Of a stretch of DNA of 64,000 bases, positions 12,900 through 23,619 are shown one piece after another. A program made the translations under genes and the position numbers. The DNA is from Cercis canadensis. Its lineage: Eukaryota > Streptophyta > Magnoliopsida > Fabales > Fabaceae. The notes beneath the pieces are model-generated. The model worked only from the letters and a program-made list of their open reading frames with translations, did no database searches and was not told the DNA's origin. The stretch's first letter is position 1, and each line of letters starts with the position of its first letter. The stretch covers positions 15,180 to 79,179 of the forward strand of contig QAOA01007509.1 of the NCBI GenBank assembly GCA_003255065.1. The letters run 5' to 3'.

Positions 12900-13795
12900 C
12901 AAAAAAGTGGGGTTGTATATATCGGTGCAAGGCTACCTCCGACGCTTATTGATGAGAAATCACAGGAAAGATGAACTTTTGGGGTTAGTGAAGAATAAAG
13001 GTGGGTTTTGGGATTTGCTAAGCTATCTTCCACCAGCGATACATTATAGAAAAATTGAGTCATACAACGTATTTTGGAATAATTAATTTCTCGTAAAATG
13101 TATAAACAAAGCGATACAAGAAATATAACAAAAAATATACTAAAATATTATTAAATATTTTAATTATGTTAAACTCAAAATTTATTAACTGTTTAGATTT
13201 TTAAAGACTCAATTTTTTTAAATTTTTATAATAATATTAAAATAAAGATATAAATTCCCCTAAAAGAAGAGACGCTACACCTCTGGCTCTGGGAGGCGGA
13301 ACGTATGAAAGGAAATAGCAAAAAGTCCCTTATTGGGAGATCTCGTTTAGGTGATTAATGGATTAAAAATTGTGGACAAGTGAGGAGAAGCATGTTTCTT
13401 CTGGCATAAGATTTTATCTTGGCAAATAGACTAGGCCGAGCAAACTGTTTCTAACTTGTAAACTGGTTAGCCCAATTCTATTTGGGCTGGTAAAATGTTG
13501 GCTTAGCCCAACTTTACACCAGCCACAGGTAAATTCATTTTTTTAATTTTTTTTTGAAAATTTTAATTATTTATATTTATAATTAGGCTAAAAATTAATC
13601 ACATGCATTGAATATTATTGCCTTCTTGTTTAAAAAATGTTCAAGAACTTTCTTGCATACATTAAAAAGTTTAGGATTTGTTATTGCAAATTGGTTATTC
13701 TTTGTCCCTCTCATCTCGTGTGAGAGTCATTTGTTTCATTCTTGCTGCCGGCCAAATTATGTAATCAATGTACATGATTGCCCCTTTTCATACCT
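12900..13795. other. No gene supported; short direct repeat near 13677-13752
   Basis: No exon recognised. About 65 bases here (GCAAATTGGTTATTCTTTGT and following) recur with substitutions at about 21538-21602, on the far side of the TIR element at 13799-21223. Confidence 0.4.
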
Positions 13796-14830
13796 TTAAG
13801 TTGTGTTTGGATGGGGTATTTGACAAATTATTGTGTATTTTAAATACATGTAATTGAAATATAGCATTTCAAATACATGTATTTATAAAATACTTTGTTT
13901 GGATACACTCTTTTATCAAAAGAGTAATTTAACAATAATATTCAAAACTATTGATAGATATTACAAAGCCCCTTCAAATCACATTCTTTAATCAATAAAA
14001 GAAAAATATAAGAAAAAAACTTATAAAAAAAAAAAAATCAATCACAAAAATATTTGCTAATACAAAATCTTAGAAGTGTTGGCTGGAGTGAATCATAGCT
14101 CATACAAGGCTATCCAGAAAATATATAAGCATAAATCACTTCCTTCATTCCTCTGGAAACAAACAGAAAATTGCAATATCAAAGCAAGTTCTGCGAGAAG
14201 CTAATACAGAATCACCTCAGTTTAAATTTCTGTGGTTTAATTTCTTGATCAAAGTATCTGTACATGGATGGATTGCACTCAACATTTTCGTAACAGCTTC
14301 CAATTCTAAACCAATTAAATAATAGTTCATATTTGCTAATATAATCTAGTTTATGCTCCGTTATTGGCATGGACACCAATTCGAGCATTCCGAGTGGGTG
14401 AAGGTGGCGGCAATGGCTTCCTCTTTAACTTCATAACCCACAAGCTCTTATTTATGGATGCTTTCCATCTTTACAACTGGGAATCAATTTTCTGAAACTT
14501 GATCGTCTGCATAAGTATAACCATGTTGAGCCTTTCTCCAAATGAAGGGATGTGAAGGCAAAATAAACAGAAACTATCTACCATATCACAATGACTAAAA
14601 ATTAAGATAAACAAGATAAGATATTAACAACTAGCATCCGGACTCTTGAACTATTTAGATCTCTCACTGAGATGCTTACAGAACTATGGCAGTCAATGCA
14701 TTAAGCAGATAGGTGTTATAAAAGAAAAATCAGGAAAAAGAAAATTCAAGTTTATATTTTAGCCAAATGTTAAAAAAATTATGTAAGAATATAGGATACA
14801 GGGCAAATTACAGCCCATATGGAGAAACCT

Positions 14831-15106
14831 TGTAAAGTCTTCAAGAAAGTAAACAAGGAAGAGAAAGAGATCGAGAGAAGCACTTGTGAAAGCTTTTCTG
14901 TTATTTTCTCATATTAGAAAAAGACAATACAATGTAGACTTTATATGTACAGTAACCGTCTAACCACAAGAATGCCACGTAGGCAAGCTTAACTCAACAG
15001 TAAACTACCTAGCTAACTAGAGTTAATTAACTAACAATGAATAACTAATAATTAACTCAAGTAAATAGATTATGTAACTGAATAACAGATAACAGAATTC
15101 TTCATA
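14831..15106 (-). repeat. Copia 3' LTR
   Basis: This is the downstream LTR of the minus-strand Copia. It matches 19755-20030 except at two positions (ACGTAGG versus ATGTAGG; CAGTAAAC versus CAATAAAC). Both copies end in CTTCATA on the plus strand, two bases more than a TG...CA LTR would have. The flanking AACCT repeats only match if those two bases belong to the element. Confidence 0.93.
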
Positions 15107-15114
15107 TCCCCCCC

Positions 15115-18100
15115 TCAAGTTGGAGCATGAGGATGATGAAAATCAACCATGCCCAACTTGGGGATAATAGAATGAAATTGAGGACTAGCGAGATTCTTGG
15201 TAAAGATGTCAGCAAGCTGTGACTTAGTGGAGATGTATTGGGGAAGAACAAGACCAGCTTTATACTTGTCACGTACAATGTGGCAGTCAATCTCTAGGTG
15301 TTTAGTTCTCTCATGGAATACAGGATTGGCTGTAATATGGAGGGCAGCCATGTTGTCACACCAGAGGGAGATGGGTAAAGGAAAGCTGATATGAAAATCA
15401 CGTAGGATATAAGTAATCCACTGTAATTCATAGACAGTGGTGGCAAGACTTCTGTATTCTGCCTCAGCAGAAGAACGACTAACAGTGGTTTGCTTCTTGG
15501 TTTTCCAGGAGATAAGGGAGGAACCAAGTGAGACAAAATACCCTGTGATAGACCTCCGAGTATCCTTGCAAGCAGCCCAATCTGCATCACAGTAGGCTGA
15601 GAGAGTGAATGTGGAGGTAGAAGAGAAAAATAAGCCTCGAGAGGGAGTGCCCTTGAGATACTTTAGGACATGGATGGCCCCATGCCAGTGTGCTTGAGTA
15701 GGGGAGTGAAGAAATTGACTCAGCTGTTGCACAGCATGGGTGATGTCTGGCCTAGTGAGGTTGAGATAGAGTAATCTGCCAATGAGCCTGCGATACCTCT
15801 CTGGTTCAGGGATGGTAGCACCTGCGGAGGAAAAGTGCTGACCCTTAGGCAAAGGAGTGGTCATTGGTTTAGCCCCAAGGAGACCAGCATCCTGTAAGAT
15901 GTCCAGAATGTATTTTCTTTGAGTAACATAGGTGCCTGCAGAGCCACGAGCTATTTCTATGCCAAGGAAATATTTGGCAAAACCCAAATCTTTGATGGTA
16001 AAGGCATAATGAAGAAAGTCCTTAACTGCTTGAATCTGAGCTTCATGTGTGCCTGTGAGCAGCACATCATCAACATAAACCAGTAAGGCTAAGAAGGAGT
16101 CAGAGGTGAGCATGGTAAATAGGCAGTGATCATGACCACTCTGCTGGAAACCAAAACCTGTTAGTTTGGCACAGAACTCAGCATTCCACTGGCGAGAAGC
16201 CTGTTTCAAGCCATAGAGAGATCTCTTTAAGAGGCAAACTTCATTGGACTGAGCCTTATGATACCCTTGAGGTGGTAGCATGTAGACCTCTTCATTAAGG
16301 TAACCATGCAGAAAAGCATTGTTGATATCAAGTTGGTGAAGGGACCAGTGCTTAGTGGTGGCAATTGCCAAGAACATCCGGACTGTGACAAGTTTAGCCA
16401 CTGGAGAAAAACTGTCCTTGTAGTCAATGCCTTCGATTTGGTGATAGCCTTTGGCTACCAATCTGGCCTTATATCGATCAAGAGTCCCATCAGGCAGATA
16501 TTTGACTTTGTACACCCACTTGGACCCAATGGCTTTCTTTCCTTTAGGCAAAGGAACTAAGTCCCAAGTGTAGTTAGATTCCAGTGCTTATAGCTCTTTG
16601 TTCATGGCATCAACCCACTTATCATTCTTGCTGGCATGATAGTAAGAGCAAGGTTCTGGTACAGTGGATACATTTGCAAGAAAACACGTGTAAGGGTGTG
16701 TGAAATGGGGTGACTGGTGATAAGGGAAAGTATTTGGTGTATAGGGGGAAGAACCTGTAAAGACAGGTGTAGGAGTAGCAGAAAAGACAGCAGGTAAGTC
16801 TGTAGGAATCAATACAGCAGAGACAAAGTCAGTAAGCCATGCTGGTTTTGTGGTGTGTCTGGTGCTGTGGCGTAAGACAGGAGGAGGCACAACATGAGAC
16901 AAGGGAAGAGATGGCTGTGGAGAGGAAGAGATTGGAGGGGAAGATGCTATCTCAGAAGGAAGATCAGTGGGATCAGAATTTAAGGCAGGAGACACATATG
17001 TGACTGTTGGCAGGGGATCAAAATGATGTTGAGGAGGATTAGACAAGAGAAGAGTGTCAAGGAAAGGAATAGGCAGAGATATGTCATTGAAGTCAGGTGT
17101 GATATGCTTGAAAGGGAAGTGATGCTCATGAAACAAAACATCTCTACTAGTAAAAATCTGATGGGTGTGTAGATCATAAACTCTAAAAGCCTTTTGTCCA
17201 GTAACAAAACCAAGAAAAACACATTTGGATGCTCTACTAGCAAATTTGTCTCTGTGAGGGTGTGTATTGGTGGCAAAACATAAGCATCCAAAACATTTAA
17301 GAAGAGTGTAATCAGGTGTTTTATTATGTAGGAGTTCATATGGAGTGTGTCAATCCAGAATACCAGTAGGTAATCTGTTAATGATGTAGACAGCCATAAG
17401 AAGGGAGTGACCCCAAAATTTAATAGGCAAGTGTGACTGAAACATTAATGCTCGAGCAATTTGGAGGATGTGTTTATGTTTTCTTTCAACAATCCCATTT
17501 TGCTGTGGGGTGTAAACACAGCTTTTTTGATGTATAATTCCCATTTCTGATAAAAAAAACTGACAGGCAGTGTTAGTAAATTCTGTTCCATTGTCAGTTC
17601 TAATACAATTAATTGAAGTGTTAAATTGAGTTTTAATCATGTTGAAGAAAGTTTTCAGTGTGTCTAGTATTTGGAATTTGTGCCTAAGTAAAAAAATCCA
17701 AGTGGCCCTGCTATGATCATCCACCACAATGAGCATGTAGTGTGCTCCTGTGATAGAAGCTTTTCTATAGGGTCCCCACAGATCTATATGCATGAGATCA
17801 AAGTTGGAGTCTGAGCGAGTAGTGCTGAGAGGAAAAGAGAGTCTATGCTGTTTGGATTTATGACATATATCACATGGTGAAAGCTGTGTGGCATCAATAT
17901 TTTTCAAGAAAGGTATGTGTAGTAAAGCCTTCAAAGAGGGATGCCCAAGTCTATTGTGCCATAGAAGGTCAGAAATTTTATTTGAAGTAACTGTAGCAGT
18001 ACAGGGAATATGAACTGAATTACAACCAGAAGGGCATATTGAGCTGACTAAAGCAGGTGTGTTATTACAGGAATTTGAAAAATTATGATCATGAAAGGAA

Positions 18101-19653
18101 GTTTTGTCTAAGATGTATAGATTCCCAAGCACCTTACCAACTGCTAGAATTTCTTTAGTCTGTTGGTCCTGCAAAAGGCATTTGTCAGGAAGAAAAATGA
18201 ATTGGATTTGTGCTGTTTTGGCAAGCTTCCTCACAGAGAGAAGGTTAAATTTGAAGCTAGGTACGTATAGTGCATCTGTGAGTGTGAGAATGGGACTGAG
18301 TTTAACATTTCCTACCAAGTGAACCATTTTAACTGATCCATCTGGTAAAAAAACTGAAGTCAGGTGTGTTACTTGCCTAGGATAGTCAAAGAGTTTAAGG
18401 CTAGTACACATGTGATTTGATGCACCTGTATCAACTATCCATGTACCAGGATCTATACTATCTATTGACATCAAAACAGAATGAAAAATTGGTCGAGGAA
18501 TGTTACCTGCAAAGTTCTCAAGGTGTGCATAGTTAATGTGGTTTCCTTCAATGCCCCCTTGTCCTTTAATCATTTTAGACAGCTCCTGTTGAATGAGCTC
18601 AGTTAGAGTAGCTCTGTGTTCATTGTTGTTCCCAGTATCATGTAGCATATTTGCATCCAGTGGATGATCAGCAAAATTGGCTATGTGCTTTCCTCCTGAG
18701 TTCTGATTTCGTTGCTCCTTGAGTTCTTTGTACCAGTCAGGATAGCCATGCAGCTTGAAACAGTTATCCTTAGTATGACCTCCAGTATTGCAATGTGAAC
18801 ATTTCTCATTTTTCTTGTCCGTGTGGCTTTGTTTCTTATGGTTTCCTGAGTGTGATCTTCCTGCTCCAGATCCTCTTCCCATAGGTGCTCTCACAAACAT
18901 TGCAGAATTCTCAGCTCTTCCCCCCAAGTTAACATGAAGTTCTCTTTGTTTTTCTATTCGCAGAATCATAGAGTAAGCCTTATTAACTGAAGGCAAGGAA
19001 TCCATCACCAAGATTTGGTTCCGGATATGATCATAATCATCTCCTAGTCCCATTAGAAATTGCAGTAATTTTCCAGAGTTCACTAGTTCAGATACCTTTT
19101 TTGTGACACCACAGGCACAATTTTTGCAAGTGCATTGTGGCATAGGCTGCACACAGGCTAGCTCGTCCCAGAGTTTCTTCAATTTAGTAAAATACTTCAC
19201 CACTGACAGACTCCCCTGAGAAATTGTGCTAATTTCTCTTTGAATTTGGTAGACCTGTGGTCCATTGGACTCACCAAACCTCTCCTCCAATTCCAACCAG
19301 AGTTCACGTGCAGTAGAAGCATAGAGAAAAGCCTCGACTATGTCTTTAGAAATTGAGTTTAGGATCCATGATCTGATCATGCAATCCACTCTAATCCACT
19401 GATCGTAGTCATCTGAATCTTCTTCAGGCATTTCATATCTCCCATCGATGAATCCGAGCTTCACCTTAGCTCCAAGTGCAATCTTGATCGATCTGTTCCA
19501 AGATAAGTAGTTATTACCAGTCAAACTTGTCGAGACAAGTTACATTCCTGGATGATCCGAGCTTGTTAGTGCCATTGGATCTCCATTGGAGTTGCCTGTC
19601 GATTCTTTATGTGAAGCTGCAGTGGCTGTTGCAGTAGCGGTTGTTGATTCCAT
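15115..19653 (-). pseudogene. Copia gag-pol polyprotein, one frame with three stop codons
   Basis: From an ATG at 19653-19651 a single reading frame runs to 15115 (1,513 codons) with no frameshift. Exactly three in-frame stops break it: TAA at 19542-19540 (codon 38), TGA at 17352-17350, and TAA at 16590-16588. Domains in order: a UBN2-type gag; a zinc knuckle CSHCNTGGHTKDNC; the protease motif DTGASNHMC; the GAG-pre-integrase HNRLGHPSLKAL; integrase with DLWGPY, DDHSRATW and the TDNGTEF block; reverse transcriptase with LVYVDDVLLTG; and RNase H with DADWAACKDTRRSITGY. The context of the first two stops fits C-to-T or G-to-A change (a Gln and a Trp codon, inferred). The copy cannot make its full protein but could be mobilised in trans. 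Confidence 0.95.
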
Positions 19654-19754
19654 CTTCAACCGGATCAAAAACAGAGTGATCTTCTGAATTCTTCTTCAGA
19701 GAATCAATCAAGATAAAGGTATAAGCAAATCTGGACCGATTTGCTCTGATACCA

Positions 19755-20030
19755 TGTAAAGTCTTCAAGAAAGTAAACAAGGAAGAGAAAGAGATCGAGA
19801 GAAGCACTTGTGAAAGCTTTTCTGTTATTTTCTCATATTAGAAAAAGACAATACAATGTAGACTTTATATGTACAGTAACCGTCTAACCACAAGAATGCC
19901 ATGTAGGCAAGCTTAACTCAACAATAAACTACCTAGCTAACTAGAGTTAATTAACTAACAATGAATAACTAATAATTAACTCAAGTAAATAGATTATGTA
20001 ACTGAATAACAGATAACAGAATTCTTCATA
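19755..20030 (-). repeat. Copia 5' LTR
   Basis: Upstream LTR of the minus-strand Copia and the expected site of its promoter. It is followed (minus strand) by the TGG of the initiator-Met tRNA primer site. Same length as the 3' LTR. Confidence 0.93.
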
Positions 20031-20283
20031 AACCTTTTTCAAGTATCCTAGTGGGAGATTTTCAGATGGATGTCTTATCCAAGATTTTATTGGTAAGTTA
20101 ATTAATGCATATTATTCTTCATCTTGACTTGAGCTGTTGCAATTCAGTTAGACAGTTATCCAACGTTATTGCAGCTGAGCATGCAGGGCTGCCTCTAATT
20201 CCACCATATTTACAACCAGGCTTCCATAACTATACTAATGGGGCAAATTTTGCACCAGCTGGTGCACTCATCAAGGATTGGTA

Positions 20284-20830
20284 TGTCATCACTCTTTTTG
20301 TTCACACCTTTTAACAGTTGCCTAATGTAAGTGTTGATTTCAATGGACTAGAGTTAGTCATAGCCTCAAGTTGCCCTTCTCATTAAGTAATTTACCTTTA
20401 GATATCCAGCACTACATCTTTCAGGTCACAATCTTAGTTGTATCACTCAATATGCTTCTTTTCAAACAAGAAACTCAACTCATAGTAAGCCACTTTATGG
20501 AAAAATTCAAACAATTTTAGATAGTGTAAATGCAATATTTTTCATTCTGTCAAACCAGGAAAAAGATTATTTCTTACTCAACACATCCAAGTCTCTTACC
20601 AGCAAATATGGTCTAAACCAAACATTTGGAAACAGATTACAGAGCAAATATGGTCCCTAGAGAGAAGATCAGAACCAAACATGAAAACATAATAAGGAAA
20701 CTAAGGAAACAGATTACAGAGCAGAATCTAAGCACAAGTATCCAACCCAAAAATAGATTACAGAACAGAATTCCCAAATCCTAATATGAAACAAGAATGC
20801 ACGAGTATCCAACCCAACAACAAGCTATAA
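20284..20830. other. Interior of the TIR element; no gene recognised
   Basis: AT-rich sequence between the captured lipase exon and the GC-rich block. I see no splice-supported coding continuation of the lipase. Confidence 0.4.
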
Positions 20831-20849
20831 AGTGAAATACCCAACTCAC

Positions 20850-21015
20850 TTTGGCGGCGGCGGTACTGGCTGGTGGAGGCCTTGGTGGCGTCGATGCTGG
20901 CCAGCTGTGGCGTTGGTGGCGATGATGTTGGTTGATGGCTGCGCACAAGCACGCGGTGCCGAGAGCATGGAGTTTCGGTGGGTCGAGGGAGGAGGAGGGG
21001 TATCGGGCTTAGTAG
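20850..21015. other. GC-rich block inside the TIR element
   Basis: This block of about 165 bp is rich in GGCGG and GGTGG repeats, in sharp contrast to its AT-rich surroundings. It is open in several frames on both strands, but the translations are low-complexity Trp/Gly/Arg. It may be another captured fragment or a structural part of the element. Confidence 0.4.
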
Positions 21016-21223
21016 AAAAAAAAAAAAAAAGGAATTTCAAATACACACTATTTTAAGTGAATTTGAAATACATCATATTAAGATTTTGAAATACACTATA
21101 AAAATACATTAGAATTTTAGAAATACTTTAAAAAATCACACAAACAGTGTAATTTAAAATTTGTATTTTAAATACACTCTACAAATACATTACACTCTAC
21201 AAATACCCCATCCAAACACAACC

Positions 21224-22125
21224 TTAATAAATCCTAGGTATCGATATTGGTTTATGGTTAATTTTAAACTGATCAACATTGTTTTTAAAATTAAGAATGA
21301 GCCCATATATGTTCATTTCGACAAATCAAAAGTGGAGTTTTATTATTAGTTTCCTGTTCCTATTCAAATAAATTGTAGTTGCTTAATATTGAACTATTTT
21401 GTCTTTCATGTGTTTCTTTTCTATAAGGATTTAGTAGAGTACTGTAGGTTCTGTAGAATTTAACAATTAGGATGTGATGTTGAATGTATTTCTTATTTAG
21501 TTTCTTGCTTGTGTTAAATAGTGTAGCTTTTGTTTTTGTTTTTGCAAATTGCTTATTCTTTGTGTCTCTCGTGTGAGAGCTATTGTTTCCTTCTTGCTGC
21601 TGCTTGAAAACCTTCTTCCAAAAAATAGCACATTTTCTTTCAGATCTAGTCTTTTTGAATCTGTGCCATAGTTGGGAAAAAAAGTATTAAAGAATGTGAA
21701 ACAAAGGTCATGTGAAAAGGTGAGGTTTAAAATTTTATTTTGGTGTATTGTTTGGATCTAAATAGAAAGGTTTTCAAAATTTAGTGGGAATAGAATTTTT
21801 TTTTTTTATAAAGAATGTTATACTATTTTTAAGTAAAATTAACTAATAATGATAGAATCATATAAAATTAGATAATATAATATTAAATAACTATAATTTC
21901 AATCAAATAACATCAATATTATCAATGTTCATAAATATTTCCTTTTTTTTTTCTCTTTTGAATTTTTTTCTATTAATATTTATTTTCTCTTACATGAACT
22001 CATACTATATCCATAAAATAAAATACAAATATATAAATAACAAACTATAATTTGCAACAACAACAAAAAAAAAAGTTTTCATCTTTTGCAAATTAAAGCC
22101 AACAATAAAAAGAGGGGGGAGGGGA
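21224..22125. other. No gene seen
   Basis: AT-rich, with the partner of the 13677-13752 repeat at about 21538-21602. No coding exon supported. Confidence 0.4.
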
Positions 22126-22211
22126 TTCTTTAGGACCCCTTTTGTACTTGAACTTAATAAAACATTTTGACTACATGATTGGATTGCAAGTACTAAAGGG
22201 GTCCTAAAGAA
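22126..22211. repeat. 86-bp perfect-ended hairpin (MITE-like)
   Basis: The left arm TTCTTTAGGACCCCTTTT continues TACTTG. It is mirrored by CAAGTACTAAAGGGGTCC ending TAAAGAA, giving arms of about 25 bp with one mismatch around a loop of about 36 bases. No clear target duplication was seen. It could be a very short foldback element or a hairpin RNA source. Confidence 0.55.
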
Positions 22212-22627
22212 TGTGTCAAAGAAAATGCTTTGAACTTTTTTAAACATTTTTACTAAAGATGTCCTAAATTAACAAGTACTAAATGTTTGCTGCATGCATT
22301 AGACATTAAGTAGTGGTTCTTGTTTTTACGCCAATCTGGTTTCTTTCTCATTCTGTATTTCTGTTGCTGATTTCGTTAACAATCATGTTAGGTGATTTTG
22401 TCAAAGGCCAAGAAAGAAAAAACGAAAAAAGGCCTCAGGTTGTTACGCTTTTCATTTTCTCTATGAAGGTTTGAGTCATTAGTTTAAAGCATATTGGTAT
22501 TAATGTTAAGAGTAAAACTCTTTTTTAGTCCTTGAAAAATGCAGCTACTGACAAATTTGTCCTCCAAAATTTTCGGTGACAAATTGGTCCTTGAATTATT
22601 ATTTGACTGACAAATTAGTCCTCCAGT

Positions 22628-22812
22628 AGTAGGGATGGCAATGGGGAGGGGCAAGCAGTCCCCGTCCCCATCCCCGAAGGGCATGGGGATGCCCTATCCC
22701 CGGACCCATCCCCGGCGGGGATTTTTCAGCATCCCCATCCCCGTCCCACTAAATCCCCATTTGCCCCATGCCCCACCCCATTTACCCATACAACCATACT
22801 TTTTTTAAATAT
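22628..22812. mobile_element. Truncated hAT-like MITE end (GGGATGGCAATGGGG family)
   Basis: The GGGATGGCAATGGGGAGGGG start and following CCCCATCCCC-type palindromic repeats are a form common in plant hAT-derived elements. It runs into the N at 22813, so its far end is not visible. The copy of the same locus after the N (22815-22900) lacks this insertion, so one haplotype may be empty. Confidence 0.45.
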
Positions 22813-22813
22813 N
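22813..22813. other. Assembly junction (single N) with duplicated flank
   Basis: About 85 bases ending in ATTGGTATTAATGTTAA before the insertion (about 22424-22508) are repeated directly after the N (about 22815-22900). The two sides then diverge (GAGTAAAAC versus CAACAAGTAATC). This suggests two haplotypes joined end to end. Confidence 0.7.
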
Positions 22814-23117
22814 AGAAAAAAGGCCTCAGGTTGTTACGCTTTTCATTTTCTCTATGAAGGTTTGAGTCATTAGTTTAAAGCATATTGGTATTAATGTTAA
22901 CAACAAGTAATCTTGAATTCAAGTATTCTGGTTTATTTATGTCGATGCCTGAGTTACAGGTTGGTGCACGCTGCGTAAGTCATCCGTGCTATATCTGTAA
23001 ATAATACAACTGGGCCGGGTTGGTGTTTCCGGGCTCCGATGATAAAGTTAGATCGGTCTGAATTAAATAGTTATAATTCAAAGCTCAAGAGAGAGAGAGA
23101 GAGATTGGGGTGATCTT

Positions 23118-23455
23118 TAAGGTTAAGGAGAGCTCCGAGCTAGTGAGGAGAGCTCTTACGTTTAGGAGAGCTCCGAACTGGTGAGAAGAGCTCTTACGTT
23201 ATGGAGAGCTCCGAGCTGGTGAGGAGATCTCTTACGTTATGGAGAGCTCCGAGCTGGTGAGGAAATCTCTTATGTTAAGGAGAGCTCCGAACTGGTGAGG
23301 AGATCTCTTACGTTAAGGAGAGCTCCGAGCTGGTGAGGAGATCTCTTACGTTATGGAGAACTCTGATCTTGAGGAGCTTTTATGTTCTGGAAAGCTCCGA
23401 GCTGGTGAGGAGAGCTCTTACATTAAGGAGAGCTCCGAGCTTGAGGAGCTTTTAT
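23118..23455. repeat. 38-bp minisatellite
   Basis: Units starting GGAGAGCTCCGAGCTGGTGA begin at 23127, 23165, 23203, 23241, 23279, 23317 and 23355, a constant 38-bp step. Shorter variant units run to about 23455. Each unit contains the SacI-like palindromes GAGCTC and AGAGCTCT. The array sits in a block (about 22960-23620) that looks like LTR or untranslated transposon sequence: an AG run precedes it and a TATTTATAG box follows at about 23490. No coding potential. Confidence 0.88.
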
Positions 23456-23619
23456 GTTTGCCCACTTTACCTGTGATGGATGGGGCTATTTATAGGCAAA
23501 GATTCCATGAGTTGACGGGTCACCCGGAATGAGCTGGCGGGTCACCTGAGTTTTTTAATGGGTTTTGTCTTATTGGGTCTTTTGATATTGGGCCACCACA
23601 ATTTACACGGACACATTAA

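Larger units (their letters stand above)
14831..20030 (-). mobile_element. Full-length Ty1/Copia retrotransposon
   Basis: Two 276-bp LTRs (14831-15106 and 19755-20030) differ at only two sites, both C/T or G/A transitions, so the insertion is young. The 5-bp target duplication AACCT lies at 14826-14830 and 20031-20035. The primer-binding site (TGGTATCAGAGC, initiator-Met tRNA) is at about 19740-19754, and the polypurine tract is next to the left LTR (15107-15120). The element reads on the minus strand and is 5200 bp long, with domain order gag, protease, integrase, reverse transcriptase, RNase H, which is the Copia order. Confidence 0.97.
14788..20280 (+). pseudogene. GDSL esterase/lipase gene fragment, split by a Copia insertion
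   Basis: The codons before the Copia read ANYSPYGET (14803-14829). Directly after it the frame resumes with FFKYPSGRFSDG...QDFI (to 20092), the block that follows the catalytic-Ser segment in plant GDSL lipases. A GT/AG intron (20093-20174) is followed by AEHAGLPLIPPYLQPGFHNY and NGANFAPAGA (20175-20280). The N-terminal signal peptide and FGDS catalytic block are absent, as is everything after this exon. A small deletion near the end puts the usual HQGL stretch out of frame. It is therefore a captured, truncated fragment rather than a working gene. The Copia target duplication AACCT falls inside the GET-FFK codons. Confidence 0.85.
13799..21223. mobile_element. PIF/Harbinger-like non-autonomous TIR element carrying gene fragments (Pack-type)
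   Basis: The left end reads AGTTGTGTTTGGATGGGGTA and the right end is its inverse (TACCCCATCCAAACACAACC); 19 of the 20 bases match. Both ends are flanked by TTA (13796-13798 and 21224-21226), the usual PIF/Harbinger target. Both subterminal regions are rich in AAATAC-type repeats. Without the Copia element inserted in it, the unit is about 2.2 kb. It has no transposase but carries GDSL lipase exons, a GC-rich block at about 20850-21015, and a possible second fragment near 14390-14570 on the minus strand. A Harbinger transposase relic lies 7 kb away (28461-29827). With only a 3-bp duplication, the class assignment is probable, not certain. Confidence 0.65.

Noticed and set aside
20832-21056. 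Gly/Trp/Arg-rich 74-codon frame
   Set aside because: Low-complexity translation of a GC-rich block that is open on both strands; no domain.
23118-23455. CRISPR-like array
   Set aside because: The 38-bp units are contiguous with no spacers, and the genome is a plant nucleus; it is a minisatellite.
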